64,000 nucleotides of DNA, taken from NCBI GenBank assembly GCA_002314595.1, contig DCGP01000017.1, positions 1 to 64,000 of the forward strand. The letters are read 5' to 3'. The first letter of the stretch is position 1, and each line of letters begins with the position of its first letter. The position numbers and the translations under genes were made by a program. The stretch is from Clostridiales bacterium UBA1775. GTDB lineage: Bacteria > Bacillota > Clostridia > Monoglobales > Firm-18. Positions 8,662 to 17,488 of the stretch are shown here, piece after piece. A model generated the notes under the pieces. The model ran no database searches. It had not been told where the DNA came from and saw nothing but the letters and a program-made list of their open reading frames with translations.

Positions 8662-10083
8662 ATGCAAAGTTTTATTCAATCATTTCAAGACGTATTGTAC
8701 CCTATAGTGTGCAATATCAACACTTATCTTTCAAATTATATCCTTATAATTTTGTTGGTAGGTCTCGGCATTTTGTTTTCAATTAAAACAAAATTTGTGC
8801 AAGTTCGCTTTTTTGGCACAGGTATGAAAAAGGTTTTTGGAAACATTAAGCTTGTTGGTGGTAAACAAAAGGGTGGAATGAGTTCATTCCAAGCATTAGC
8901 TACTGCTATTGCGGCACAGGTTGGTACAGGTAACATAGTTGGTGCTTGTGGTGCTATTCTACTTGGTGGCCCCGGTGCTATTTTCTGGATGTGGGTTATA
9001 GCATTCTTTGGAATGGCAACTATATATGCCGAAGCAGTCCTTGCTCAAGAAACTCGTGTTGTTAAAGAGGACGGTACCGTCCTTGGTGGCCCTGTTTATT
9101 ACATCAGAACTGCTTTTAAAGGCAAGTTTGGCAAATTCTTAGCAGGCTTCTTTGCCGTTGCAATTATCTTAGCATTGGGATTTATGGGTTCAATGGTTCA
9201 ATCTAACTCAATTGGTGAGGCTTGTGCTAATGCCTTTGGAATTCCGTCATGGACTGTTGGTATTATTGTAACTGTGCTTGCAGGTATTATATTTATCGGT
9301 GGCGTGTCAAGAATTGCATCTGTAACGGAAAAGCTTGTTCCGATTATGGCTGTTTTGTACTTATTAGGTGGATTAGTAATTATTGTACTTAGAATTAAAT
9401 ACATTCCTGAAACATTTGGATTGATTTTCAAATACGCATTTGCTCCTCAAGCTATTTTAGGTGGTGGATTTGGTGCTGCTATTATGGCTGCAGTAAGCCA
9501 AGGTGCTAAGAGAGGTCTATTCTCTAACGAAGCCGGTATGGGTTCAACTCCACACGCTCATGCACTTGCTAATGTTGAAACTCCACATGACCAAGGTATC
9601 GTTGCTATGATTGGTGTATTTATTGATACCTTTGTTGTTCTTACAATGACTGCTCTTATTGTAATTTCAACACTTTATACAAACAACGGCCCACTTTCTT
9701 CTGCAGAGCTTTTAACTGCTAATGAAACAATCGTTAAAACGAATATGGCTCAAACAGCTTTTGCATCAGTATTTAGTGGAAATATAGGTAATATCTTCAT
9801 TGCCGTTTGTTTATTATTCTTTGCTTTTTCAACAATTATCAGTTGGAATTTATTTGGTAAAATAAATGTTGAATATCTATTTGGTAAAAAGGGTGTTACA
9901 GTTTACTCCATTCTAGCACTTGTATTTATCTTCTTGGGCTCATGCTTGTCAAACGATTTAGTTTGGGAGCTTACAGATATGTTTAACAACATAATGGTTA
10001 TACCTAATGCATTGGCGTTGATTGTCCTTTGCGGAACAGTTGCAAAGGCAGCTAAAAATGCTACAAAAAACAAACTAAAATAG
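8662..10083 (+). CDS. Sodium:alanine/glycine symporter (AGCS family)
   Basis: A 473-aa membrane protein with about ten hydrophobic segments and AGCS signatures: GGKQKGGMSSFQALATAIA near residue 72, AAQVGTGNIVGA near 92 and KRGLFSNEAGMGSTPHAHA near 285. These carriers import alanine or glycine with sodium. The start at 8662 has AAGGAG 6 bases upstream; a longer frame starting at 8593 would read through the riboswitch terminator and is not used. Expression should be turned on or off by the glycine riboswitch ahead of it. Glycine is therefore the likely substrate, but the activation sign is not proven by sequence alone. Confidence 0.93.
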   Translation: MQSFIQSFQDVLYPIVCNINTYLSNYILIILLVGLGILFSIKTKFVQVRFFGTGMKKVFGNIKLVGGKQKGGMSSFQALATAIAAQVGTGNIVGACGAILLGGPGAIFWMWVIAFFGMATIYAEAVLAQETRVVKEDGTVLGGPVYYIRTAFKGKFGKFLAGFFAVAIILALGFMGSMVQSNSIGEACANAFGIPSWTVGIIVTVLAGIIFIGGVSRIASVTEKLVPIMAVLYLLGGLVIIVLRIKYIPETFGLIFKYAFAPQAILGGGFGAAIMAAVSQGAKRGLFSNEAGMGSTPHAHALANVETPHDQGIVAMIGVFIDTFVVLTMTALIVISTLYTNNGPLSSAELLTANETIVKTNMAQTAFASVFSGNIGNIFIAVCLLFFAFSTIISWNLFGKINVEYLFGKKGVTVYSILALVFIFLGSCLSNDLVWELTDMFNNIMVIPNALALIVLCGTVAKAAKNATKNKLK

Positions 10084-10097
10084 TTTTGAATACCTCT

Positions 10098-10138
10098 AAA
10101 AAAGAAGTGGGTTTTAAAAATTAACTCACTTCTTTTTT
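10098..10138 (+). terminator. Terminator of the symporter gene
   Basis: AAAAAAGAAGTGGGTT pairs with AACTCACTTC, followed by TTTTTT. It lies 15 bases after the stop codon. Confidence 0.85.
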
Positions 10139-10140
10139 AA

Positions 10141-10169
10141 TTGACAAAACACTTAAAATATGCTATAAT
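10141..10169 (+). promoter_or_regulatory. Promoter of the HAD phosphatase gene
   Basis: TTGACA (10141-10146), a 17-base spacer and TGCTATAAT with the -10 at 10164-10169. Both hexamers are at full consensus. Confidence 0.75.
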
Positions 10170-10198
10170 TTAACATATTTTACCGAAAGGAATTGACT

Positions 10199-10912
10199 AT
10201 GAACAAGGCTGTTATTTTTGACAAAGACGGAACCTTACTTGACCTTTGTGCGTTGTGGGCACCTGTTGGTCATAAGGTTGTAGAATATATTATTGATAAG
10301 TATAACCTGCCTGCCGATTTACAAGTTCCTATGGAGGAATCCATAGGTCTTTTAGGGGACAAAGCATTACTTACAGGTGAACTTTGTTGTGGAAACGGAC
10401 ACACAATTTCACTATGCTTTAATTCTGTACTTAAAAAAAGAATTAACAAGGAAATTGAACTTAACAAGCTTAAAAATTCTGTTTCACAAGGATTTATAGA
10501 TTGCATTGACTATGGCAAAATAATACCTATTTGTCCTAATTTGCAAGAGGTTATGGAACAGTTAAAGGCAAAGGGGTTGCAATTATTTGTTATAACTGCC
10601 GATGACCCTGAAAACACAGAATATTGCCTTGACACCCTTGGCATTACAAAATACTTTGACAAGGTATACACATTTAATGACAAAGTTCCTGCCAAGCCCG
10701 ACCCTGCACAGATTGTAAACCTTTGCAAGGAATTTAACTTAAAGCCAAGCGAAATTACAATGGTTGGGGACAGCATTGTAGATATGGAATTTGCTAAAAA
10801 CGGTGGTGTTAGGTCCATTGGTATTTCCAGTATGGAGGGTACAGATATTTTGTTGGCAGAACATACCGAAAATGTAATTTATGATTTTACCGACATATTA
10901 AAATTTTTCTAA
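10199..10912 (+). CDS. HAD-superfamily hydrolase, phosphoglycolate phosphatase-like
   Basis: A 237-aa phosphatase. FDKDGTLLDL at residues 7-16 is HAD motif I with the nucleophilic Asp; VITADDP (about 140) is motif II, KPDP motif III, and MVGDSIVDMEFAKNGG (about 185) motif IV. An alpha-helical cap lies between motifs I and II. Substrates in this subgroup include phosphoglycolate and other small phosphates, and the exact one cannot be read. The start at ATG 10199 has GAAAGG 8 bases upstream. It has its own promoter and terminator, so it appears monocistronic. Confidence 0.85.
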   Translation: MNKAVIFDKDGTLLDLCALWAPVGHKVVEYIIDKYNLPADLQVPMEESIGLLGDKALLTGELCCGNGHTISLCFNSVLKKRINKEIELNKLKNSVSQGFIDCIDYGKIIPICPNLQEVMEQLKAKGLQLFVITADDPENTEYCLDTLGITKYFDKVYTFNDKVPAKPDPAQIVNLCKEFNLKPSEITMVGDSIVDMEFAKNGGVRSIGISSMEGTDILLAEHTENVIYDFTDILKFF

Positions 10913-10917
10913 ATAAC

Positions 10918-10957
10918 AAAAGGAGCTGTTGTGTAAATTTTGCAACAACTCCTTTTT
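10918..10957. terminator. Bidirectional terminator between the HAD gene and rarA
   Basis: AAAGGAG(C)TGTTG pairs with CAACAACTCCTTT and is flanked by A- and T-runs. It serves the rightward phosphatase and probably the leftward rarA operon. Confidence 0.75.
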
Positions 10958-10994
10958 CATTTGTGTTGTAGGAAAATAGTGTCTTTTACTACAA

Positions 10995-12260
10995 TCATTT
11001 TTTTATTTTATCCCAATACTCTTTTGTATTTTGTTCAAATTTATTTTCACCAAACTCATAGTATTTTTTATCTTTAATTTCATCAGGTAAATACTGTTGC
11101 TTAACATAGTGATTTGGATAATTATGAGGATACAAATAATTTTGCCCTCTTTTAACATTTCCCTCACCGTCATAGTGCTTATTTTGAAGCTGCCTCGGCA
11201 CACTTCCTGTATTACCCTTTTCAATATCTGCAATAGCCGAGTCAAGTGCCAAATATGCAGAATTGGACTTTGGTGCAGTTGCCAACAATACTACTGCCTC
11301 TGCAAGTGGAATACGCGCCTCCGGGAAGCCTAACTGTAAGGCACAGTCTACACAGGATTTAACAATAGTAACAGCTTGTGGGTATGCAAGCCCTATATCT
11401 TCACAAGCAATTACCATCAGCCTTCTGCAAATTGAAGGCAAGTCCCCTGCAAGTACAAGCCTTGCTAAATAGTGAATTGATGCATCAGGGTCGCTTCCTC
11501 TAATGCTCTTTTGAAAGGCACTTAGAAGGTCGTAGTGATTGTCCCCTAATTTGTCATAGGTCATTGCAGTTTTCTGTGATGCTTGTTCTGCAATTTCCAA
11601 TGTTATGTTAACCTCTCCATCTTCATTTGGCATTGTACTGTAAATAGAAACTTCTACGGAATTCAGTGCCTTGCGTACGTCCCCACCGGAAAGGTTGGCA
11701 ATATGGTCAACAGCCTCCCCTGTAAAGGTAATTTTGCCTTCATATTCTGCATTTAACTTAGTAATTGCACGATTAACTGCAGTCTTTACATCTTCCATTG
11801 CTACCGGTTTAAATTCAAACACACTGCTACGGCTTAAAATAGCATTATAAACATAAAAATACGGATTTTCCGTAGTGCTTGCAATTAGGGTAATATCCCC
11901 ACTTTCAATATATTCAAGCAAAGACTGTTGTTGCTTTTTATTGAAATTTTGAATTTCGTCCAAATACAACAACACCCCATTTGAAAATGAGTTTTCACCT
12001 AATTCTGCTGTAATCGCCTTAATATCTGCCGTTGAGGCATTTGTTGCATTTAGCTTATAAAATTGCTTGCCTGACGCCTTGGCAACAATGTTTGCAACAG
12101 TTGTTTTGCCTGTGCCTGACGGCCCGTAGAAAATCATATTTGGGATATTTCCTGACTGTATTAAATTGCTTAAAACCATATTTTCACCGATTAGGTGCTT
12201 TTGCCCTACTACCTCATCAAGTGTTGTAGGTCTCATTCTGTCTGCAAGAGGATTGTTCAT
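10995..12260 (-). CDS. rarA: Replication-associated recombination protein RarA (MgsA)
   Basis: A 421-aa AAA+ ATPase acting at stalled replication forks. The N-terminal signature PLADRMRPTTLDEVVGQKHL is followed by Walker A GPSGTGKTT (about residue 47) and Walker B LYLDEIQNF (about 98). The C-terminal part has SIRGSDPDASIHYLARL and DIGLAYPQA, the RarA-specific tetramerisation region. Length is normal. It is last in a leftward run after the MATE gene, 10 bases downstream of it, with GAGG before its start. No link to the MATE or cysteine-desulfurase genes is known; co-location may be incidental. Confidence 0.95.
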   Translation of the reverse strand: MNNPLADRMRPTTLDEVVGQKHLIGENMVLSNLIQSGNIPNMIFYGPSGTGKTTVANIVAKASGKQFYKLNATNASTADIKAITAELGENSFSNGVLLYLDEIQNFNKKQQQSLLEYIESGDITLIASTTENPYFYVYNAILSRSSVFEFKPVAMEDVKTAVNRAITKLNAEYEGKITFTGEAVDHIANLSGGDVRKALNSVEVSIYSTMPNEDGEVNITLEIAEQASQKTAMTYDKLGDNHYDLLSAFQKSIRGSDPDASIHYLARLVLAGDLPSICRRLMVIACEDIGLAYPQAVTIVKSCVDCALQLGFPEARIPLAEAVVLLATAPKSNSAYLALDSAIADIEKGNTGSVPRQLQNKHYDGEGNVKRGQNYLYPHNYPNHYVKQQYLPDEIKDKKYYEFGENKFEQNTKEYWDKIKK

Positions 12261-12270
12261 ACTAATTACC

Positions 12271-13653
12271 TCACATCAATTTTTCATTAAGTTCACGTTT
12301 AAAAACAGAAATTGTTAACGGAATTGAAATTATTAGTGCAAAGACGTCTGATACTGCCTGGCACATTTGAATGCCGGTGAAACCAAAAAGCCTTGGTAAT
12401 ATCATTACCAACGGAATGTAGAAAAGACCTTGCCTTGCTATTGACAAAAGTGATGCCCTAACTGCAATTCCTAAATTTTGCATCATCATATTGCTTAAAA
12501 CCAAAAATCCCATTAACGGAAATGTCATACAAGTAAATCGTAATGTCCTTGCCCCAATATTGATAACCTGGCTTCTTACCTGAGAAATATCGTTATTGAA
12601 AAAGCCAATAATATTTGGAGCAAATATTGCAAATATAATGCCCATTACTATCATAAATACTGTGGTAACTTGGATTGAAAAGAAAAATGCGTCCTTAACT
12701 CTTTTGAACTTTTTAGCACCATAGTTAAAACCACAAACAGGCTGAAAGCCTTGGCCGTACCCAACGATAACCGAATAAATAAACATAGTAACCTTGGCAA
12801 CTATACTAAGTGCAGCAATGGCAGCCTCCTTGTCAAAGCCTGCATATATGCAAAATGCCTTGGCAGAAAAATTCATTGCAACATTGGTTACACTGCCTAT
12901 GCTCTGCCTTAACAGCGACGGTGCGCCACCCTTTAAAATCTCTTTAAAGTACAGTTTACAAGGTGTGTATTCCTTAAATGATATGTGAATATTATTTGGC
13001 CTTGTTGTGCCAATATACAAAATTACGAAACTGACTATTTGGCTTGCAGATGTAGCAATAGCAGCTCCTTTAATTCCCATATTAAAACCAAAAATCAAAA
13101 TTGGGTCTAATGCTATGTTAAGTATGCCACCTGCTGTAATGCCTACCATAGCATAAACTGCATTGCCTTGAAACCTTAACTGATTATTTAGTGTAAGAGA
13201 TGATGAATAAAATGGTACGCCTATTAAAATATATTTTAAATAATCTATTGCATAAGGTCTAATTTTGTCGGTAGAGCCTAACAAATTCACAAGGTCTGTT
13301 TTGTAAATCATACTTACAATTAAAATCATAAAGCCAAATGTAAGTGATGTGAAAAACGCCGTTGATGCCATTTTGCTTGCGTCCTTTGTATTTTGCTGAC
13401 CTAATTCCTTGGATATATAGTTGCCTGACCCATGCCCGAAAAAGAAACCACAAGCCTGTGTTACTGCCATAAAGGGAAACACTATGCCCACTGCCGCAGT
13501 TGCATTTGTGTTTATATGCCCAACAAAATATGTATCCGCCATATTGTAAATGGTGGTAATAAGCATACTTATAATTGTAGGAATTGCAAGCTTGCTAACC
13601 AGCACACGTACATCGGCGGTTGTCATTTTCTTAAATTTTTCTTCTTGTGTCAT
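12271..13653 (-). CDS. MATE-family multidrug/sodium antiporter
   Basis: A 460-aa membrane protein with about twelve hydrophobic segments. It has the MATE features LAIPTIISMLITTIYNMADT in helix 1 and GYGQGFQPVCGFNYGAKK at the seventh/eighth helix. MATE carriers expel cationic drugs or metabolites in exchange for Na+ or H+. The start at 13653 was chosen over an upstream in-frame ATG because AGAGGAAG lies just before it. It sits 48 bases after the cysteine-desulfurase-like gene and 10 before rarA, all leftward. Substrate unknown. Confidence 0.92.
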   Translation of the reverse strand: MTQEEKFKKMTTADVRVLVSKLAIPTIISMLITTIYNMADTYFVGHINTNATAAVGIVFPFMAVTQACGFFFGHGSGNYISKELGQQNTKDASKMASTAFFTSLTFGFMILIVSMIYKTDLVNLLGSTDKIRPYAIDYLKYILIGVPFYSSSLTLNNQLRFQGNAVYAMVGITAGGILNIALDPILIFGFNMGIKGAAIATSASQIVSFVILYIGTTRPNNIHISFKEYTPCKLYFKEILKGGAPSLLRQSIGSVTNVAMNFSAKAFCIYAGFDKEAAIAALSIVAKVTMFIYSVIVGYGQGFQPVCGFNYGAKKFKRVKDAFFFSIQVTTVFMIVMGIIFAIFAPNIIGFFNNDISQVRSQVINIGARTLRFTCMTFPLMGFLVLSNMMMQNLGIAVRASLLSIARQGLFYIPLVMILPRLFGFTGIQMCQAVSDVFALIISIPLTISVFKRELNEKLM

Positions 13654-13701
13654 TTTTCTTCCTCTTTTCAATATACATTATACACCTAAAAATTACATTT
13701 T

Positions 13702-14808
13702 TCAAGTTATCTTATTTATAATGTCTATTGCTGTGTCAATTTCCTTTTTGGTATTAAAGCAAGATACGCTAAGCCTAACAAGTCCGTTAGTTCCTAAGGA
13801 CTTGTGTGCCAAGGGTGAGCAGTGCAAACCTCCTCTTGAAGCTATGCCGTAGCTGTCAAGTGCATTGCAAAAGCTGATGCTGTCTTTATTTTCCACAGAA
13901 AATCCAACTACCCCTACTCTGTTATCGTTACCGTAAACTTTTATATTTTTCATATTTTTAAGCTGAGAAATCAGCCTGTTTGTAAGCTGAGCTTCGTAAT
14001 TATAAATTGCATTGGCAGTATTTTTTAAAATATATTTTACACCCTCACAAAGCCCTGCGATACCTACTACATTTAGCGTTCCACTTTCAAACCTATCAGG
14101 TAGGAAGTCCGGCTGATAAGGACTTTCGGAAACAGAGCCTGTGCCACCTGAAATCAGTGGTTTAAGATTATATTTTGGGTTAATATAAAGGCCTCCCGTT
14201 CCTGTTGGCCCAAGCAGTGATTTATGCCCTGCAAAAGCAAGCATTGAAATATTATCCCTTGTAACATCTATATCCAAAACCCCGGCAGATTGGGCACTAT
14301 CCACCAAGAAACAAATGTTTTTGCTTTTGGCAAATTCACCAATTTCCCTAATCGGATTGATTGTGCCTACAATATTAGAAGCGTGTGTTACTACTATAAG
14401 CGAAGTATTTGGCTTAACAGCCTTTTTAATGCTTTCAACTGTTACCAAGCCCTCCTCGTTTGGTTGTGCAATGGTATATTGAGCATTTGTATCAATAACA
14501 GGACGATATACGGAATTATGCTCCATACCACTGATTACAATATGCTGCCCAGGTTTAACATACCCTTTAATTGCAAGGTTTAAGGCAAATGTTGTATTTG
14601 GTGTAAATATTATATTTTCAGGCTTATCAACATTAAAAAGCTTTGCTAAAACTTCTCTGCACTCATAGACCTTATTGCCAGCATTTATTGAGAGCTTATG
14701 CCCTCCTCTACCGGGGTTGGCACTATACAATTTTATCCACTTTCCAACTTCATTTATTACCGAATTTGGCTTTATCAAGGTTGTTGCTGCATTGTCAAGA
14801 TATATCAT
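13702..14808 (-). CDS. Cysteine desulfurase-family aminotransferase (class V)
   Basis: A 368-aa PLP enzyme. MIYLDNAATTLIKP opens the protein, and SMLAFAGHKSLLGPTGTGGL (about residue 200) carries the PLP-binding lysine. SRGGLHCSPLAHKSLGT (about residue 335) carries a cysteine in the position of the desulfurase nucleophile. The short N-terminus and overall form fit the cysteine-desulfurase subfamily seen near selenium and sulfur handling genes rather than SufS or IscS, and no SufU or IscU is beside it. It is 16 bases downstream of the DUF3343 gene, which may take up the sulfur or selenium. Role inferred from that pairing. Confidence 0.85.
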   Translation of the reverse strand: MIYLDNAATTLIKPNSVINEVGKWIKLYSANPGRGGHKLSINAGNKVYECREVLAKLFNVDKPENIIFTPNTTFALNLAIKGYVKPGQHIVISGMEHNSVYRPVIDTNAQYTIAQPNEEGLVTVESIKKAVKPNTSLIVVTHASNIVGTINPIREIGEFAKSKNICFLVDSAQSAGVLDIDVTRDNISMLAFAGHKSLLGPTGTGGLYINPKYNLKPLISGGTGSVSESPYQPDFLPDRFESGTLNVVGIAGLCEGVKYILKNTANAIYNYEAQLTNRLISQLKNMKNIKVYGNDNRVGVVGFSVENKDSISFCNALDSYGIASRGGLHCSPLAHKSLGTNGLVRLSVSCFNTKKEIDTAIDIINKIT

Positions 14809-14824
14809 AGTTAAAACCTCATTA

Positions 14825-15076
14825 TTAACTTAACCTTATAAATTCTCCATTTGAATTTTGCTCATAAAAGCCCTTTACGGATACTCCGTATTCCTTGGAA
14901 TAATTTATTATTTCCATTGCCTTTTGTTTGTTTTTTAACCTGATGCTATATGAACACCCTGTGCCTGATATTACAGACGGAGTATGAACTACGGAAATTT
15001 GCTGTCTGTCAAATCTAAATTTGTTCCGTACTGCCGTTGCAAAGGTTACGGAACTGTAAACTATATAATAATACAT
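14825..15076 (-). CDS. DUF3343 protein, putative Se/S carrier-like
   Basis: An 83-aa protein starting MYYYIVYSSVTFATAV, with a ferredoxin-like alpha/beta pattern and a single conserved cysteine in VISGTGCSYSIRLK (about residue 40). DUF3343 proteins are commonly found beside class-V aminotransferases and selenium-related genes and are thought to carry sulfur or selenium on that cysteine. It begins the operon after GGGAGGTG and precedes the cysteine-desulfurase-like gene by 16 bases. No selD or yedF is in the window. Confidence 0.8.
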   Translation of the reverse strand: MYYYIVYSSVTFATAVRNKFRFDRQQISVVHTPSVISGTGCSYSIRLKNKQKAMEIINYSKEYGVSVKGFYEQNSNGEFIRLS

Positions 15077-15137
15077 TCATACACCTCCCATTTCATAATA
15101 TGAAGGATATTTATTTTATGACATAAGATTATGCTAC

Positions 15138-15177
15138 AAAAAAATACTGTATAAGCAAACTGCCTATACAGTATTTT
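15138..15177 (-). terminator. Terminator of the BspA-like/small-peptide operon
   Basis: AATACTGTATA and TATACAGTATT form an 11-bp stem. Read leftward, a run of seven T follows the stem. It lies 9 bases beyond the stop of the 49-aa peptide. Confidence 0.85.
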
Positions 15178-15185
15178 AAAATTCT

Positions 15186-15335
15186 TTATTTTAACAGGCT
15201 GTATTTTGTATTACCCATATTAACACCTGCATTTGTTGGGCTTCCGTAGTTTAATTTAGAAAGTCCGCTTGTTTTTATAATATCAATTGTGTTAATCTTT
15301 ATACTTTTAACTGTTGGTTTAATGTATTTTTTCAT
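15186..15335 (-). CDS. Small 49-aa peptide of unknown function
   Basis: An ATG at 15335 is preceded by AGGAGGGG at ideal spacing. That ribosome site begins inside the stop codon region of the leucine-rich-repeat gene, so translation is probably coupled. The peptide begins MKKYIKPTVKSIKINTIDII, continues with KTSGLS, and ends in an Asn/Gly/Ser-rich tail (NYGSPTNAGVNMGNTKYSLL). It has no cysteines and no membrane segment. The N-terminal plan (MKKY-x-KP, alternating hydrophobics, then a T/D-I-I-x-TSG block) resembles short hypothetical peptides common in gut clostridia and could be a precursor peptide or surface factor. No modification enzyme is adjacent. Confidence 0.75.
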   Translation of the reverse strand: MKKYIKPTVKSIKINTIDIIKTSGLSKLNYGSPTNAGVNMGNTKYSLLK

Positions 15336-15346
15336 CTTAACCCCTC

Positions 15347-15552
15347 CTATTGTAAAAATGATGGCTTGGTGGTAATATCGCCAAGGTCATTTGTTCCGTC
15401 AACTGTTGCAGATATAACATCACCAAAATATGTTTCACCGTTTACTATTATATATGGCAATGCATGTATTTCATTACTAAAATTAGCCAAAGGTATTTCC
15501 GTTACAAATGAATAGAACCAACCCTCATTATCTATTAAATCTTGACCGCTTG
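15347..15552 (-). repeat. Near-identical 3' block shared by the two BspA-like genes
   Basis: 15347-15552 matches 17489-17693 over about 205 bases with roughly six substitutions. The 5' ends also match: about 17255-17467 and 18599-18811 are nearly identical. Only the central repeat region differs between the genes. This suggests recent duplication or ongoing gene conversion. Confidence 0.85.
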
Positions 15553-17467
15553 CAGATGTAAGTTGTGTTGTATAGCTGCCTGATTTATAGATATACATAC
15601 CAAAGGAGTCTATATCACTTGCATTATAATTGCTGTATCCTGTAACTTGTGATGTAAAGGCAATCAATCCTTCCTTAAATGTATTATCTAAACTAGATGA
15701 ATAATATCCTGAATTATAGTAGGATAACGGAGAGTTGTAATGGAAAATAGCGTCATTTAAATAAGCATTACCGCTTCCTATTGATATTTCACCCCATTGA
15801 CTTGATGAACCGCTGTAATATACATTTGTTAGGTTTTCACAATAATAAAACGCAGAACTACCAATAGAAGTAACGCTGTTTGGTATGGTTATGCTTTTTA
15901 GCCTACTGTAACCAGAAAACACACTATCACCAATAGAAGTAACGCTGTTTGGTATGGTAATTGATGTTGCTGTTTTACCTTTGGCATACTGTATTAAAGT
16001 TTTTCCGTCCTTAGAATACAAATTACCATCTATTGAACAATAATTTGGATTATTTACACCAACGGTAATACTTGTTAGGCTACTACAACCATAAAACGCA
16101 CTATTACCAATAGAAGTAACACCATTTCCGATGGTTATACTTGTTAGGCTACTGCAAAGATAAAATGCAGAACTACCAATAGAAGTTGCACTGTTTGGTA
16201 TAGTTATGCTTTTTAGGCTACTGCAATTAGAAAACGCGCTATCACCAATAGAAGTTACACTGTTTGGTATAGCTATGCTTGTTAGGCTTTCGCACTTATA
16301 AAACGACTCATCACCAATAGAAGTTACACTGTTTGGTATGGTTATACTTGTTAGGCTTCTGCACCAAGAAAACTCACTATTACCAATAGAAGTAACACCA
16401 TTTCCGATGGTTATGCTTTTTAGATTACTACAACGACAAAACGCACTATCGCCAATAGAAGTTACACTGTTTGGTATGGTTATACTTGTTAGGTTACTGC
16501 AACCATAAAACGCCTCATGACCAATAGAAGTTACACTGTTTGGTATGGTTATGCTTGTTAGGCTACTGCAACCATAAAACGCACGTTCACCAATAGAAGT
16601 AACGCTGTTTGGTATGGTTGTTTTACCACCGGCGTATTCTATTAAAGTTTTTCCGTCCTTGGAATACAAATTACCGTCTATTGAACAATAATTAGGATTA
16701 TTTATATCAACAGTAATACTTGTTAGGTAATCGCCGCAATCGGAAACCAGACATGAACCAATGGAAGTAACACTGTTTGGTATGGTTATTCTTGATAGTC
16801 TTCCGCAATTACAAAACGCACTATCACCAATAGAAGTAACACTGTTTGGTATGGTTATGCTATTTAGGTAACTACAACCATAACACGCTCCACCTGCAAT
16901 AGTTATTGTTCCTTCTCTAATTGAATACGAAGTACTATATATAGAATTAGCTGGCCTTGCCCTAATAAAATGATTACCTATGTATAAAAAATCATAATTT
17001 TCCCAATTGTTTGAATCATTATAATATGCTGTACGATCAAACGCACCAGCACCAATAGAAGTAACACTATCTGGTATGGTTATGCTTGTTAGGTTTCTGC
17101 ATTCATAAAACGCACTTTTACCAATAGAAGTAACACTGTTTGGTATGGTTATACTTGTTAGGCTACTGCAACAATAAAACGCACGTTCACCAATAGAAGT
17201 AACGCTGTTTGGTATGGTTATGCTTGTTAGGTTCCGGCAGTTATAAAACGCACTTTTACCAATAGAAGTAACGGGATAGCCCTCTATTGTACTTGGTATA
17301 GTCAAACCACCTGATGCTGATGTGTTGCAACCGGTTATAGTAACTTCGTTATTTGAAATACTATAAGACAAATTGCCACAAGTTCCTGTTGTATCTGCCG
17401 ATACCACACAGGAAAGTGATGAAATTATTAACATAGTAGTTAATAAAGCTGTTAAAATCTTCTTCAT
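15347..17467 (-). CDS. Secreted BspA-family leucine-rich repeat protein
   Basis: A 706-aa protein with a signal peptide (MKKILTALLTTMLIISSLS, cleavage near SADTTG). It has well over a dozen LRR_5/BspA-type repeats of about 23 residues built on the pattern AFYGCSSLTSITIPNSVTSI, spanning about residues 55-570. Two insertions (VDINNPNYCSIDGNLYSKDG and its near copy) break the array. A C-terminal domain of about 125 residues (from about 580) has no LRR character and is shared almost unchanged with the upstream twin. BspA proteins are surface or secreted binders of host or bacterial ligands. No LPXTG or S-layer anchor is visible. Second gene of the operon, 21 bases after the twin and 11 before the 49-aa peptide. 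Confidence 0.9.
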   Translation of the reverse strand: MKKILTALLTTMLIISSLSCVVSADTTGTCGNLSYSISNNEVTITGCNTSASGGLTIPSTIEGYPVTSIGKSAFYNCRNLTSITIPNSVTSIGERAFYCCSSLTSITIPNSVTSIGKSAFYECRNLTSITIPDSVTSIGAGAFDRTAYYNDSNNWENYDFLYIGNHFIRARPANSIYSTSYSIREGTITIAGGACYGCSYLNSITIPNSVTSIGDSAFCNCGRLSRITIPNSVTSIGSCLVSDCGDYLTSITVDINNPNYCSIDGNLYSKDGKTLIEYAGGKTTIPNSVTSIGERAFYGCSSLTSITIPNSVTSIGHEAFYGCSNLTSITIPNSVTSIGDSAFCRCSNLKSITIGNGVTSIGNSEFSWCRSLTSITIPNSVTSIGDESFYKCESLTSIAIPNSVTSIGDSAFSNCSSLKSITIPNSATSIGSSAFYLCSSLTSITIGNGVTSIGNSAFYGCSSLTSITVGVNNPNYCSIDGNLYSKDGKTLIQYAKGKTATSITIPNSVTSIGDSVFSGYSRLKSITIPNSVTSIGSSAFYYCENLTNVYYSGSSSQWGEISIGSGNAYLNDAIFHYNSPLSYYNSGYYSSSLDNTFKEGLIAFTSQVTGYSNYNASDIDSFGMYIYKSGSYTTQLTSASGQDLIDNEGWFYSFVTEIPLANFSNEIHALPYIIVNGETYFGDVISATVDGTNDLGDITTKPSFLQ
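15840..17270 (-). repeat. Tandem ~69-bp coding repeats (LRR units)
   Basis: The core of the larger BspA-like gene is an array of units of about 69 bases (23 codons) that share the segment for TIPNSVTSIG at nucleotide level. Such near-identical units can expand or contract by slippage or recombination. They are coding and unspaced, so this is not a CRISPR array. Confidence 0.85.
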
Positions 17468-17488
17468 AATTTTTCTCCTTTTGCCTCC

